Positions 55,250 to 64,000 of a stretch of 64,000 nt of DNA are shown here, in pieces. Both the position numbers and the translations under genes were made by a program. Under the pieces are notes generated by a model. That model saw only the letters and a list, made by a program, of their open reading frames with translations. It made no database searches and was not told the DNA's origin. The stretch spans positions 32,197,483 through 32,261,482 of the forward strand of contig CM065690.1 of assembly GCA_017654935.2 (NCBI GenBank), in the 5' to 3' direction. The DNA comes from Phymorhynchus buccinoides. Taxonomy: Eukaryota > Mollusca > Gastropoda > Neogastropoda > Raphitomidae. Each line of letters begins with the position of its first letter. Positions within the stretch are counted from its first letter, which is position 1.

Positions 55250-55498
55250 ACAAGGGATCATAGCAGATCTACAGCGTCCAGTACAGTTCCTGGTGGCCCA
55301 GCTTAGTGATGTCCAGATTTTAATATCATCACCATCATCATTATCATCACCATCATCATCACTACCATCACCATCTCACCAACGATCTTAGGAGGTCGAC
55401 AGCCTCTAGCACCAGCTCCTGGTGACCCAGCTTGGTGATCAATGTCCACACCATCATCATCACCATCATCATCACTACCATCACCATCATCATCTCAC
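55250..55498 (-). repeat. Two extra copies of the CNK SAM exon donor edge
   Basis: On the minus strand 55447-55378 repeats the exon end (AGCTGGGTCACCAGGAGCTG, GACCTCCTAAGATCGTTG|GTGAG) almost exactly, and 55310-55245 is a more decayed copy (AAGCTGGGCCACCAGGAACT ... CTTGTGAG). (ATC)n runs separate them. Both copies retain GTGAG after the exon-like sequence. Confidence 0.93.
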
Positions 55499-55662
55499 CA
55501 ATGATCTTAGGAGGTCGACAGCCTCCAGCACCAGCTCCTGGTGACCCAGCTTGGTGACGCCCATCTTCTCCAGGTCAGCGTGGTTCAGCATCAGCAGCCT
55601 CCTGCCATCCACCTCGTTCATCTGGAACAGCGCCACATACTGGGCCACGGACTCGTCCAGCC
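55499..55662 (-). CDS. CNK scaffold homologue, SAM-domain exon
   Basis: CNK (connector enhancer of KSR) proteins are scaffolds of the Ras-RAF-MAPK cascade at the membrane, with SAM, CRIC, PDZ and PH domains. This is the most 5' exon found. After TGCTGTGTGACAG it reads GLDESVAQYVALFQMNEVDG, RRLLMLNHADLEKMGVTKLG and HQELVLEAVDLLRSL, the SAM domain without its first helix; L-x-x-LGV-x-x-x-GHQE-x-x-LEAV-LL matches vertebrate CNKSR2 closely. It starts by completing a Gly codon (phase 1 entry) and ends TCATTG|gtgaga in phase 0, joining RYTLDTEN at 53992. The exon with the initiator and first SAM helix must lie above 55662 or beyond the window. Confidence 0.94.
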
Positions 55663-55693
55663 CTGTCACACAGCAGTCAAATGTTTTAAAAAG

Positions 55694-55981
55694 CAGTGAA
55701 ACCTCCCTTATATTTAAGACCTTCAAAAATCATCCCAAATAAGGTCTAAGAAATAATGCTTTACGCCCTCTTCGGCCTTTCGGCCATGTGGGGCATTGAG
55801 ATTTTACTTGGGGATGTAAAGAGTGAAAAAATAAGGTCTTATAAGGGAGGTGTCTTAAAAGGGAGGTGTTTTATAATGGAGGTAATTGTAATACTTACAA
55901 AGAAGGCCAATGTCTCAGAGAAGTAGGTCTTATGTGGGAGGGAGTCTTATAATGGGAGGTCTTATAAGGGAGGGTCCACTG
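55694..55981. mobile_element. MITE with AGGTCTTATAAGGGAGG repeats
   Basis: The ends CAGTGAAACCTCCCTTATA and TATAAGGGAGGGTCCACTG are inverted. The subterminal phrase GTCTTATAAGGGAGG recurs four times. CAGTG-x-x-CCTCCCTTAT ends resemble pogo/Tigger-derived MITEs. The CNK SAM exon acceptor lies 32 bp away. Confidence 0.75.
55748..55828. mobile_element. Second copy of the 73-81-bp short element
   Basis: The reverse complement of 3923-3995 (GCTTTACGCCCTCTTCGG, GGGCATTGAGATTTTACTTG). AAATAAGGTCT at 55737-55747 and 55829-55839 is the target duplication. It is nested in the MITE. Confidence 0.88.
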
Positions 55982-57185
55982 TACTCTCCATTTCATTCTG
56001 AATCTGATCGTTGACGCTGAGCTGTCCCTCCGGACAATTATACAGTGTTGTGCGTCGCGGTAGGAAGAAAAATGTAAATAACTAAAAATCAACAGAAACT
56101 AAAAGAACAAAAAATTTGAGGTCTCCCTAGCGTTGCATGACTCGGGTCAGGCCAATCTGGCTACTGTAACGGCCCCCGGAGAAAAACCCTGTGAGGTGAA
56201 CGTGATAACAGCAACATTACCGAACCATGGAAATTGAGAATGTTCTTTCTTCATATTTTGATGTTTAGAATGTTCTGATGAAAGTTTATACAATGTGGAA
56301 ATTTAAAGGTAATACTTTTTCTTTGACTATAATTTCAATACTTTTTGGGGGGTTTTCAAAATGCTTTTATTCAGGTATTGGTTGACCTATTTCCATATTG
56401 CAAGTTATTTTCTGATTTCTAATTCTGGACATTGTTATTAGAATCAAGTTAATGTTTCACGAGGGTGATGAAGTGTCTGGGTTTCTTCATGACTTAGCGT
56501 GAGTGTGGAATGCTTGTCGTACTACAGCGTGCGATTGTGAATGCAGTATATATATTTCAATACTTAGCGACCTCTCCATTCCTCAGCATACACAGACTTT
56601 TGGTTATTTTCAAAATCTTTTGCATCTCATCAGTTTTCCTATCTTACTTAGTCCTGCTCCTGTCCAAGGATAGTCTGCACATTTTCCATCAGTTTTTATT
56701 TGGTGAACCGTTCGACAAATAAAAAACTTTTGTTGTTTTAAGTCATAAATTTCTTCATTGTCAATTGTACACATGCACAATAGGAGGAATATGTGGCTGT
56801 CAAACCAGTCTTTTTATGTCAATCTGTGTGTTTGAGGATGTTGTTGAACTTGTTCTACAGCAAAACTCTGATGTTTGGGCAGTAAATGCAGTCTGTTATA
56901 TATATATATATATTTTTGGAACACGAACATTACTCAAAGTTAACATTAACTGGTTTTGTTTCTGAGGTTCACAAATAAAGACATTGGACACAGAAAAGCT
57001 TTATCAAAGCAAACTATTCTGCATTTCAAATGCACTAACTTTTCAGTCCTTCAGAGTAGGGGTACGGAGCTGGCTATTCACTGAGATTTTTCTTTCATGC
57101 TATATATATATATTTTAAGGTATGTAGATGTACATTATAACTTTAAAACTACTTTAAGGTATGTAGATGTACATTATACTACCAC
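55982..57185. other. AT-rich sequence upstream of the CNK exons
   Basis: No exon for the CNK N-terminus recognised. A doubled AAGGTATGTAGATGTACATTATA lies at 57116-57139 and 57156-57179. Confidence 0.5.
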
Positions 57186-57188
57186 TAA

Positions 57189-57242
<54 letters not shown>

Positions 57243-57345
57243 GCGTGTGTGTGCGCGTGTGCGCATGTGTGCGCACGTGTGTGTGTGTATGACAGGGTGG
57301 GTGTGTGGTGGTGGTGTTGCCAACACTGTTGGGTGTGTGTGTGTG

Positions 57346-57396
<51 letters not shown>

Positions 57397-57738
57397 GTAA
57401 TATGATTAATTTTGGTCAAAATGTCATTGTTGTTGCAGTAAACTACTCCCTGAGGAAGCGGACGCATAGTCCGCGAAAATTCGGAGGAAAATAAAAAGAA
57501 AATTTCCAAAACTTCCGCTCCTTGTTTTAATTGATTATTTTACACTATATATATATATAGTGAATGCCTCAATAGTCAATACTCATTAAGGATGTGTGTG
57601 TGTGTGTGTGTGTGTGTGTATTATATATATATATATATAATATAAAGAAGAAGACTTTCAGACTCGCCACATACTTTTATTGACGAGCGAAGTTTCATCT
57701 ATGTATTCAAAATTTGGTGGATGTGTGTGTGGATGTGG

Positions 57739-57788
<50 letters not shown>

Positions 57789-57795
57789 TCACACC
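57186..57795. repeat. (GT)n microsatellites, three tracts
   Basis: GT units at 57190-57260, 57335-57394, 57594-57620 and 57723-57788, with (TA)n at 57547-57561 and 57622-57643. Confidence 0.95.
57436..57510 (+). other. Hairpin motif CTGAGGAAG...GAAAATTCGG
   Basis: CTGAGGAAGCGGACGCATAG-TCCGCGAAAATTCGG forms a 6-bp stem (GCGGAC/GTCCGC). The frame CTGANGA...stem...GAAA recalls a hammerhead ribozyme core and the repeat-borne motif of some retroelements; the flanking helices needed for a hammerhead are not visible. A related motif lies inverted at 60156-60200 (AAGCGGACAGTTATAGTCTG-AAACGTC on the minus strand). Confidence 0.35.
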
Positions 57796-57999
57796 TCATT
57801 AAAAACTTTAACATAGCCATTTTTGTCAGAAAGTACAAATAATAGTGCAACCAAATTTTGCACAATGATGTAAAATCACATTGTGTCTGCAGTGAGTGCT
57901 TTTATATAAAAGTTACTTGAACAAATTGGATGTAAATAAATTTAAAAATTTTGAATCTGTAACATGAGCTAAGAAAGTCATCAACAGTGAATGCCTCAA

Positions 58000-58085
58000 T
58001 AGTCAATAGCTCATTGCGTAAAGCGTTTGTCTCTTATGGGAATGTTCCGAGTTCGATTCTGGGCATGGGCACATCTTTTTTTTTT
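58000..58085 (+). tRNA. tRNA-like sequence, probably a pseudogene or SINE head
   Basis: TAGCTCATTGCGTAAAGCG (58007-58025) fits an A box/D arm and GAGTTCGATTCTGGG (58049-58063) a B box/T arm with one mismatch in the T stem; (T)10 follows at 58076 as a pol III terminator. The acceptor stem does not pair well and the anticodon arm is irregular. Its 5' flank GTGAATGCCTCAATAGTCAA also occurs at 57561-57580, as expected of a dispersed repeat. Confidence 0.5.
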
Positions 58086-59162
58086 AAATGTATTGTTTGT
58101 TCTTTGGTTGTATCCATTAACGATACATATGCATTTATTCAAAAAGTCACTGGAATAAGTTGCTTGGAAATAAGTATTAATTCCTGAGTACAACAATTTT
58201 CCATTCCTCTAAGTATGTAAGTCTACACAGGTCCTGCTTTTGATGTCCTAAAGACATAATATAATGTTTCTGATGCAAAATAAAAGAAAAAGGAATGATA
58301 TCAAGTTAGAATGTCAAAAAAATGGAGACATGAAAAAATTAGTGAGTGACTCCACATCTAGATCTAGACTGACAAAGTTGTGTATGAGGGAGTCATTGCG
58401 GCATGCGTTCTTGTTTTATTAAAATAAAAGTTCCATTAATAAGAGGAATGTGTGTGCGTGTGTGTATCACTGTATACAGTGTTTTGTGTGTGTGTGTTGA
58501 ATAACCAAACACCTTAGAGAGCACAAATTTTCGATTTTAATTTCTTTTTTAACATCTTTAAAAATGGCAGCAATTATCACACTTATGCACCCACGTTCAC
58601 TCACACTGACACATGTGTGCCTGTTGACATGAACGTAATTTGACACTGAATGATTATATACTATTTCATTGTGCTTTGCTTTGTTTCTTGCAAAGGCACA
58701 TCAATTATGTCACATGTTTAGTGATGAACTACAGAGGATGTTCTATGTTTAAAAACATTGTTACAAAGAATGCATCTTTTGTGATTCAATTCACATGCGC
58801 TCGAGTGCGTGTAATATAATGCTAAAATGAATCTATCCTGTAATTGATGTTGTGTGTTTGAATCTGTTCTATTTGCAGGGGCACTCAAATTACGTGACAT
58901 ATTTAATAATAAATTAATAATAATTTTAAAACAGATGTTTCCTGTCAAAATTGCTAATTTGTTCAATTTTTTTTTATTATAAACAATTATACGTATGAAT
59001 GAGCGTGCATGCGTATGTATTAATGTATATGTGTGAGGGAGTATGCATGTGTGCGTGCGTGCGCATGTGATTGTGTGCGTCTGTGTGCAAGCATGTGTGT
59101 GTGTGAATTACATATGTGTTTGAATTTATTTATGCATTGCAATGCCCTTGAAAAATGTTGCT
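58086..59162. other. AT-rich sequence, nothing recognised
   Basis: AT-rich throughout, with a GT/GC-interspersed part at 58998-59105. No frame with a known domain. Confidence 0.5.
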
Positions 59163-59272
59163 TGTTTTTGTAACCGCCCACCATGACATGGGCCAAAGGC
59201 CTATTCATTAGACCATTCAGTGTTCAGTGTTCTCTCTCTTCCTCTCTCTCTCACTCACTCGATTCCACAATC
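59163..59272 (+). mobile_element. CT-tailed retroelement 3' end (family T), copy 4
   Basis: CCATGACATGGGCCAAAGGCC, TATTCATTAGACC, a doubled TTCAGTG and an impure CT tract to 59258. The word CATGACATGG also occurs at 21098-21106. Confidence 0.6.
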
Positions 59273-59343
59273 CAAAAGCTTAGAAAGCTGGCATTCGCAT
59301 CCACATCAATTTTGTGTTTGCCAGGCAGAAGTACTTTGCGCAC

Positions 59344-59893
59344 TATTTTTGCCATTTACCTTGCAACCAGTTCGCTACTTCTTGCGGTGCCCAGTTCTCA
59401 AACTGAATGTGCTGCGCTTGATAAGAAGCCATCGTCGACTGTGACTCAGATCTGTCGCACTTGCAGCTTTGCAGAATCTCAATCTAGGAGCCAGAATGGT
59501 CAGCTCATTCATTGACCGTGGGCCCTCAAGAGAACAAGAAGAATCTGACAAGACACCGATACTATCCGTAACTATCGGCACCGATACTGGCGATAGTCGA
59601 TACTGATAGTCGATACTCAGGCTGACCTTTTCTTTTAGTAGATTCCCCACAATGGCAGCAGTTTCTTTGGGGTTTTCAAAGCACTTTACAAGGCATTGCT
59701 AACGTTGGACTAAACCATGCACTGTCTCAACAGTGCATGCGTGACCATATTGGTTGTCTTGCACGCATTATGATAAAATATGATGCTGATGCTAAGCAAA
59801 ACATCAATATTTTCTGCTCAGCTTCCGGAGTCAGGGGGAAGCAGTCCAGTTTCTTTATCACATTTTCGAGCAGGATTTACATCCCTTGGTTTT
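59344..59893. repeat. Dispersed repeat R1, copy 2
   Basis: Matches 1-532 base for base over most of its length. It is longer by an expanded ACTATCGG...GATAGTCGATACTG tract at 59562-59615. The shared minus-strand frame (59650-59375, 91 codons) remains open, and a CACATTTTCGAGCAGG end is conserved. The high identity means recent copying or segmental duplication. Confidence 0.9.
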
Positions 59894-59919
59894 TCTCCCC
59901 CCCCCCCTCCCCAACATAC

Positions 59920-59924
59920 ACACA

Positions 59925-59980
<56 letters not shown>

Positions 59981-60056
59981 ATGTCTCTCTCTCCTTCTTT
60001 GTCTCTGTCTCTCTTCGTCTTCTTCTTCTGCGTTCGCAGGCCATATTATTATTATT
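59920..60056. repeat. (CT)n microsatellite and D1 tip fragment
   Basis: CT units at 59924-59976, then (CTT)n-CTGCGTTCGCAGGCCATAT at 60017-60045, the tip of element D1, and ATT repeats. Confidence 0.85.
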
Positions 60057-61320
60057 ATGAAAGTAATTTGTGACCACTACTGGCACTAGGACCTTTGCGC
60101 ACAGGAACAACAAGTCAAGCTTTCGGGTAGGAAAAAGGTCCTTTAATAGAAAGAAAAAAACAATACAGACGTTTCAGACTATAACTGTCCGCTTAGTAAA
60201 ACTAGATCTAATTTTACCGATTTGTAACTGATGATATATCGGTGCATATTACACTGGTGGAAATAAAAACTTAACAGAAGAAACATTTTATCCTTTGTCT
60301 CTTTTCCTGTGTTGTTATTTTGTACCAGTACTAATAAGAAATGTTGACAACGAACTGTTGAAATAACATACCCACTGACGTCGGAAGAAGTTCTTTAGAC
60401 AACACTTACAACAGTGTGTGCAGGAAAACTAAACTCTAAATAGGTCAGTGTTTGGGGCGTTAAAAATAACTGCATGCATGCGTTAGGGAAGGCTTATTGA
60501 AGATCTAGTGATTTGCGCTAACTCTGATTCGCTAAATTCCAAGAGAAAGCTTTAAATAAAGTCTTTTAAATGGAGGTTTGTCCAGGTATTCTCACCAAAC
60601 ACGTGCATTCCATATTCATTCGAAAGATCAATATCTTTTCTGCAAAGTTCAGTTAAAATAAATGCCTAGATCAATAGTGACCAATTTAGAGTTTCTGTCA
60701 AAGAGACCAAGCATGTAGGGTTTTTCGACGTTCTAGCAGAATGACGCAGCACGACGTCATGGCGAGTTGAGTCAAGTAAACAAAGGCAGTCGTTTTACAA
60801 AACGAACTGGATAACTGCCCTTAGAGCATCGACAGTCAAGTTAAACAGCTCTGTGGATAAAGTGGTGTCTGCTTGTTAGCTTAATGCAATATTTTTTGCA
60901 TGGAAGTAAATGTTCATTGGAAAAAACCACTACTTTATTATGCTCAGTCTGGCCAGCTAGCTAAAACCTTTGGTGACGATGTCGTGGCAGGGGTATGCAC
61001 TATGTGCTCAAAATCTACTTGGTTATTTAATGTTGAAGCCCAGAGCACATCTTCTTTGTATTATTTGAATAAGGGAAAGGCTTAAGAGCCGGGATGCTAT
61101 ATTTCTTATTAATGATAACTTTCATGTTATCCAGAAATATCAGTTTCTTGTGGTCACGTGATCAGTGATCAATTTATTGTTTCACAGATGAAGTCAGACC
61201 CAGATCTAGATCTCGTAGCTTGTGATTATTTACGCTTATATATAGTAGATCTAGGTATAATAGATCTATCTGCAATTTTTCTCTTCGCATGGGCATTATA
61301 CTGAACAGGTTTATAACGCG
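60057..61320. other. Unassigned, with a 61-codon open frame
   Basis: The ORF at 60900-61085 (VHWKKPLLYYAQSGQ..., GVCTMCSKSTWLFNVEAQST) ends after a C-x2-C pair; it might be a decayed BED-type zinc finger of a transposase, but the histidines are not seen. ATGACGCAGCACGACGTCAT at 60740-60760 holds a TGACGTCAT CRE-like site. Confidence 0.35.
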
Positions 61321-61571
61321 CGCGCGTGTGTGGATGCGTGTGCGTGCACGCGCATGCGTTTGTGTAAGTGTGTGTGTGTGTGTGTGCATGCTTGCGTGCA
61401 TGTTCATGCGTGTGTATATGTGTTTGCCAGGGCCAGACAGACCGATAGAGACAGAGTATGTGTAGACCTGTGTGTACATGGGAAAGGCCTACACATACTC
61501 TGTCTCATGATGGGTGGTGCCGGTGGCAATGAGAGTGCTGTGCGCGAGCTTGTTAAAGAGACCGGTAGACA

Positions 61572-61609
<38 letters not shown>

Positions 61610-61611
61610 GT

Positions 61612-61690
<79 letters not shown>

Positions 61691-61790
61691 TGTGTGTGCG
61701 TGTGCGTGCGTGCGCGCGCGTATGTGTGTGAGTGCGTGCGTGACTGTGCGTGTGTTTGCATGTGCGTGTTGTTCTTGTCCTTCAGGTCAA
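61316..61790. repeat. GT/GC-rich, (CT)n and (GA)n microsatellite cluster
   Basis: Alternating GC/GT at 61316-61420; CT at 61575-61604; GA at 61627-61688; GT/GC to 61765. TACACATACTCTGTCTC at 61489-61506 is the reverse complement of 61449-61465, a small inverted repeat around ACCTGTGTG. Confidence 0.9.
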
Positions 61791-61886
61791 CGTCCTTCCA
61801 CTAAAAGTGATTCAGACAGTATTATAATTAGTGTTGGGTATGTATGTGTACCGGTATTATACCAGTATTTATTCGACTTACCGATA

Positions 61887-63075
61887 TTTGGCGGAGGAGT
61901 GCGCTATAGAGCTCCACATTTGGCGGCGTAGTGCGCTATAGAGCTCCACATTTGGCGGAGGAGTGCGCTATATAGCTCCACATTTGGCGGAGGAGTGCGC
62001 TATATAGCTCAACATTTAGCGGCAGAGTGCGCTATATAGCTCCACATTTTGCGTCGGAGTGCGCTATATAGCTCCACATTTAGCGGCGGAGTGTGCTATA
62101 GAGCTCCACATTTAGCGGCGGAGTGTGCTATAGAGCTCCACATTTGGCGGAGGAGTGTACTATACGTCTCCACATTTAGCGGCGGAGTGTGCTATAGAGC
62201 TCCACATTTAGCGGAGGAGTGTGCTATAGAGCTCCACATTTAGCAGAGGAGTGCGCTATAGAGCTCCACATTTAGCAGAGGAGTGCGCTATACAGCTCCA
62301 CATTTGGCGGCGGAGTGCGTTATATAGCTCCACATTTTGGCGGAGGAGCTATATAGCTCCACATTTAGCGGCGGAGTGTGCTATAGAGCTCCACATTTGG
62401 CGGAGGAGTGTGCTATACAGCTCCACATTTAGCGGCGGAGTGTGCTATAGAGCTCCACATTTAGCGGAGGAGTGTGCTATAGAGCTCCACATTTAGCGGA
62501 GGAGTGCGCTATAGAGCTCCACATTTAGCGGAGGAGTGCGCTATACAGCTCCACATTTGGCGGAGGAGCTACGTCTCCACCGGAGTGTGCTATAGAGCTC
62601 CACATTTAGCGGAGGAGCTATAGAGCTCCACATTTAGCGGAGGATATAGAGCTCCACATTTGGCGGAGGAGTGCGCTATATAGCTCCACATTTGGCGGAG
62701 GAGTGCGCTATATAGCTCCACATTTGGTGGAGGAGTGCGCTATATAGCTCCACATTTGGTGGAGGAGTGTGCTACACAGCTCCACATTTGGTGGAGGAGT
62801 GCGCTATAGAGCCCCACATTTGGCGGAGGAATGCGCTATAGAGCTCCACATTTGGCGGAGGAGTGCGCTATATAGCTCCACATTTAGCGTCGGAGTGCGC
62901 TATTGAGCTCCATATTTAGCGTCGGAGTGCGCTATAGAGCTCCACATTTAGCGGTGGAGTGTGCTATAGAGCTCCACATTTGGCGGCGGAGTGTGCTATA
63001 GAGCTCCACATTTAGCGTCGGAGTGTGCTATAGAGCTCCACATTTAGCGTCGGTGTGTGCTATAGAGCTCATGAA
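61887..63075. repeat. 32-bp minisatellite, about 36 units
   Basis: Unit GTGCGCTATAGAGCTCCACA-TTTGGCGGAGGA; start-to-start spacing 32 bp (61931, 61963, 61995). Variants are TATATAGC, TTAGCGGCGGAGTGTG and TTAGCGTCGG. Each unit carries the palindrome GAGCTC or a variant. It ends at CATGAAAGTGTGAGCC. No gene is seen beside it, so it may or may not be an exon-edge array. Confidence 0.97.
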
Positions 63076-63208
63076 AGTGTGAGCCTCCCTGCATTCCTTG
63101 GGCAATTGTGAACACTAGTTAATATATCAATTGACTTGTTTCTTTAAACATAACATTTTGAACCAGCCATCAACAAATGATCAAGAAGTTGCCACATTAA
63201 ATCATACA

Positions 63209-63279
<71 letters not shown>

Positions 63280-64000
63280 GGAATCATACTAAATATTCAT
63301 AATTAATCATCAAATGAAAGTGAGTGCCAAGAAGATGGTGATGGTGTTTTGTGTTTTTCTGTCGTGTTTTTGTCGCTGATTTTGCAGCTGATTGTTATTT
63401 TAGGTAAATGCACATACATGTATAGGCTTCTTTGGAACATTCTCAAGCCACCCTCTCTCTCCCACTCTCTATCATTCCCTTTCTGGCTTCCTAACTTCTT
63501 ACTTCTTGTCTACTTTTGTGCTTCTGTTTCTCATGTATAGTAGTCATTTATTTTATGATTCTATGATTGTCTTTGAATGTTTGATGATTTTGAGTTTTCA
63601 ACAGCAACGTTGATGGTTGATGCAGTGTGTGTGTGCATGCGTTTGTGTGTGCACGCGTGCATGTGTGTGTGGTTGCTGACATTATGGAAAACATTGTTTC
63701 TGACATGTTCATACAACGAGATTGGCTAGATTATGATTTAATCATTTGTGCAATTTTGTTGTGGTTCTTGATGTTCATCTTTGTTTTCCATAGATATTCA
63801 GCCTATGTCATCAATTTATGTATATCATTGCTAATTGACAGTAATATCTTTGATGTGTGTGTGTGTGTGTGTGTGTGTATAAGGTGTGTTTATGAGTGCA
63901 TAAGCCTCATTAGTATGCAATGCTCTTTTCACATATTATTAATTGCATTTGTCAGGTTTATTTTGCATTACAGTATTTAAAAAAAATGTTTTTTTAATGA
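63076..64000. other. AT-rich window end with (GT)n
   Basis: GT units at 63209-63276 and 63857-63880. Short open frames (e.g. 63627-63980) look hydrophobic but have no recognised domain. Confidence 0.5.

Noticed and set aside
58000..58085. Functional tRNA gene
   Set aside because: A and B boxes and a T-run are present, but the acceptor stem does not pair and its flank is repeated 430 bp upstream; kept only as tRNA-like.

Overview
The window is animal nuclear DNA: introns with GT/AG borders, very abundant simple repeats, several LINE clades, SINEs, MITEs and a 500-N scaffold gap. A mollusc, probably a gastropod, is my best guess, from the repeat style (CTT-tipped elements, GACGTTAAAC-type SINE ends, RNase H-bearing I-like LINEs) and from a Toll-like receptor next to a CNK scaffold gene. 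This placement is inference; no marker gene is present.

Layout. 1-13 kb: repeats, including two CR1-like LINE remnants, a 2.4-kb fold-back element (5569-8001) carrying a piggyBac-type MITE, SINEs and a SINE whose 5' end matches U2 snRNA, then an RNase H-bearing LINE (9.3-10.7 kb). 12.4-20.9 kb: one old LINE (element A, minus strand) broken by three nested insertions, one of them a second LINE (15198-17688) with a 13-bp target-site duplication. 21.7-30.7 kb: a Toll-like receptor gene on the plus strand (LRR exon, LRR C-terminal cap exon, membrane/TIR exon, final TIR exon). 33-47 kb: simple repeats, a scaffold gap, dispersed repeats and a 2.3-kb TA-flanked DNA element. 47.0-55.7 kb: minus-strand exons of a CNK (connector enhancer of KSR) homologue: SAM, CRIC (two or three exons) and PDZ (three exons). 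55.7-64 kb: MITEs, a tRNA-like sequence, a second copy of the repeat that opens the window, and a 32-bp minisatellite.

Main observation. In both genes, short stretches that include an exon edge with its splice site (or the stop codon) have been amplified into tandem arrays in the neighbouring intron or flank. The receptor gene has four: 98 bp x6 from the membrane exon, 65 bp x about 34 from the first TIR exon plus its splice donor, 48 bp x about 33 from the acceptor plus start of the last exon, and 36 bp x about 60 from the last codons plus stop. The CNK gene has at least three: the SAM exon donor edge, a CRIC exon, and the PDZ/linker exon donor edge. One 36-nt unit is a phase-0 mini-exon flanked by AG and GT. 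Seven arrays anchored on exon edges in two unrelated genes on opposite strands suggest a general process in this genome.

The genes. The receptor would sense ligands outside the cell and signal through its TIR domain; the CNK homologue is a scaffold of the Ras-RAF-MAPK pathway. Nothing in the sequence links their functions. The receptor shows two frame breaks between membrane segment and TIR domain, so it may be a pseudogene, mis-assembled, or spliced in a way I could not resolve.
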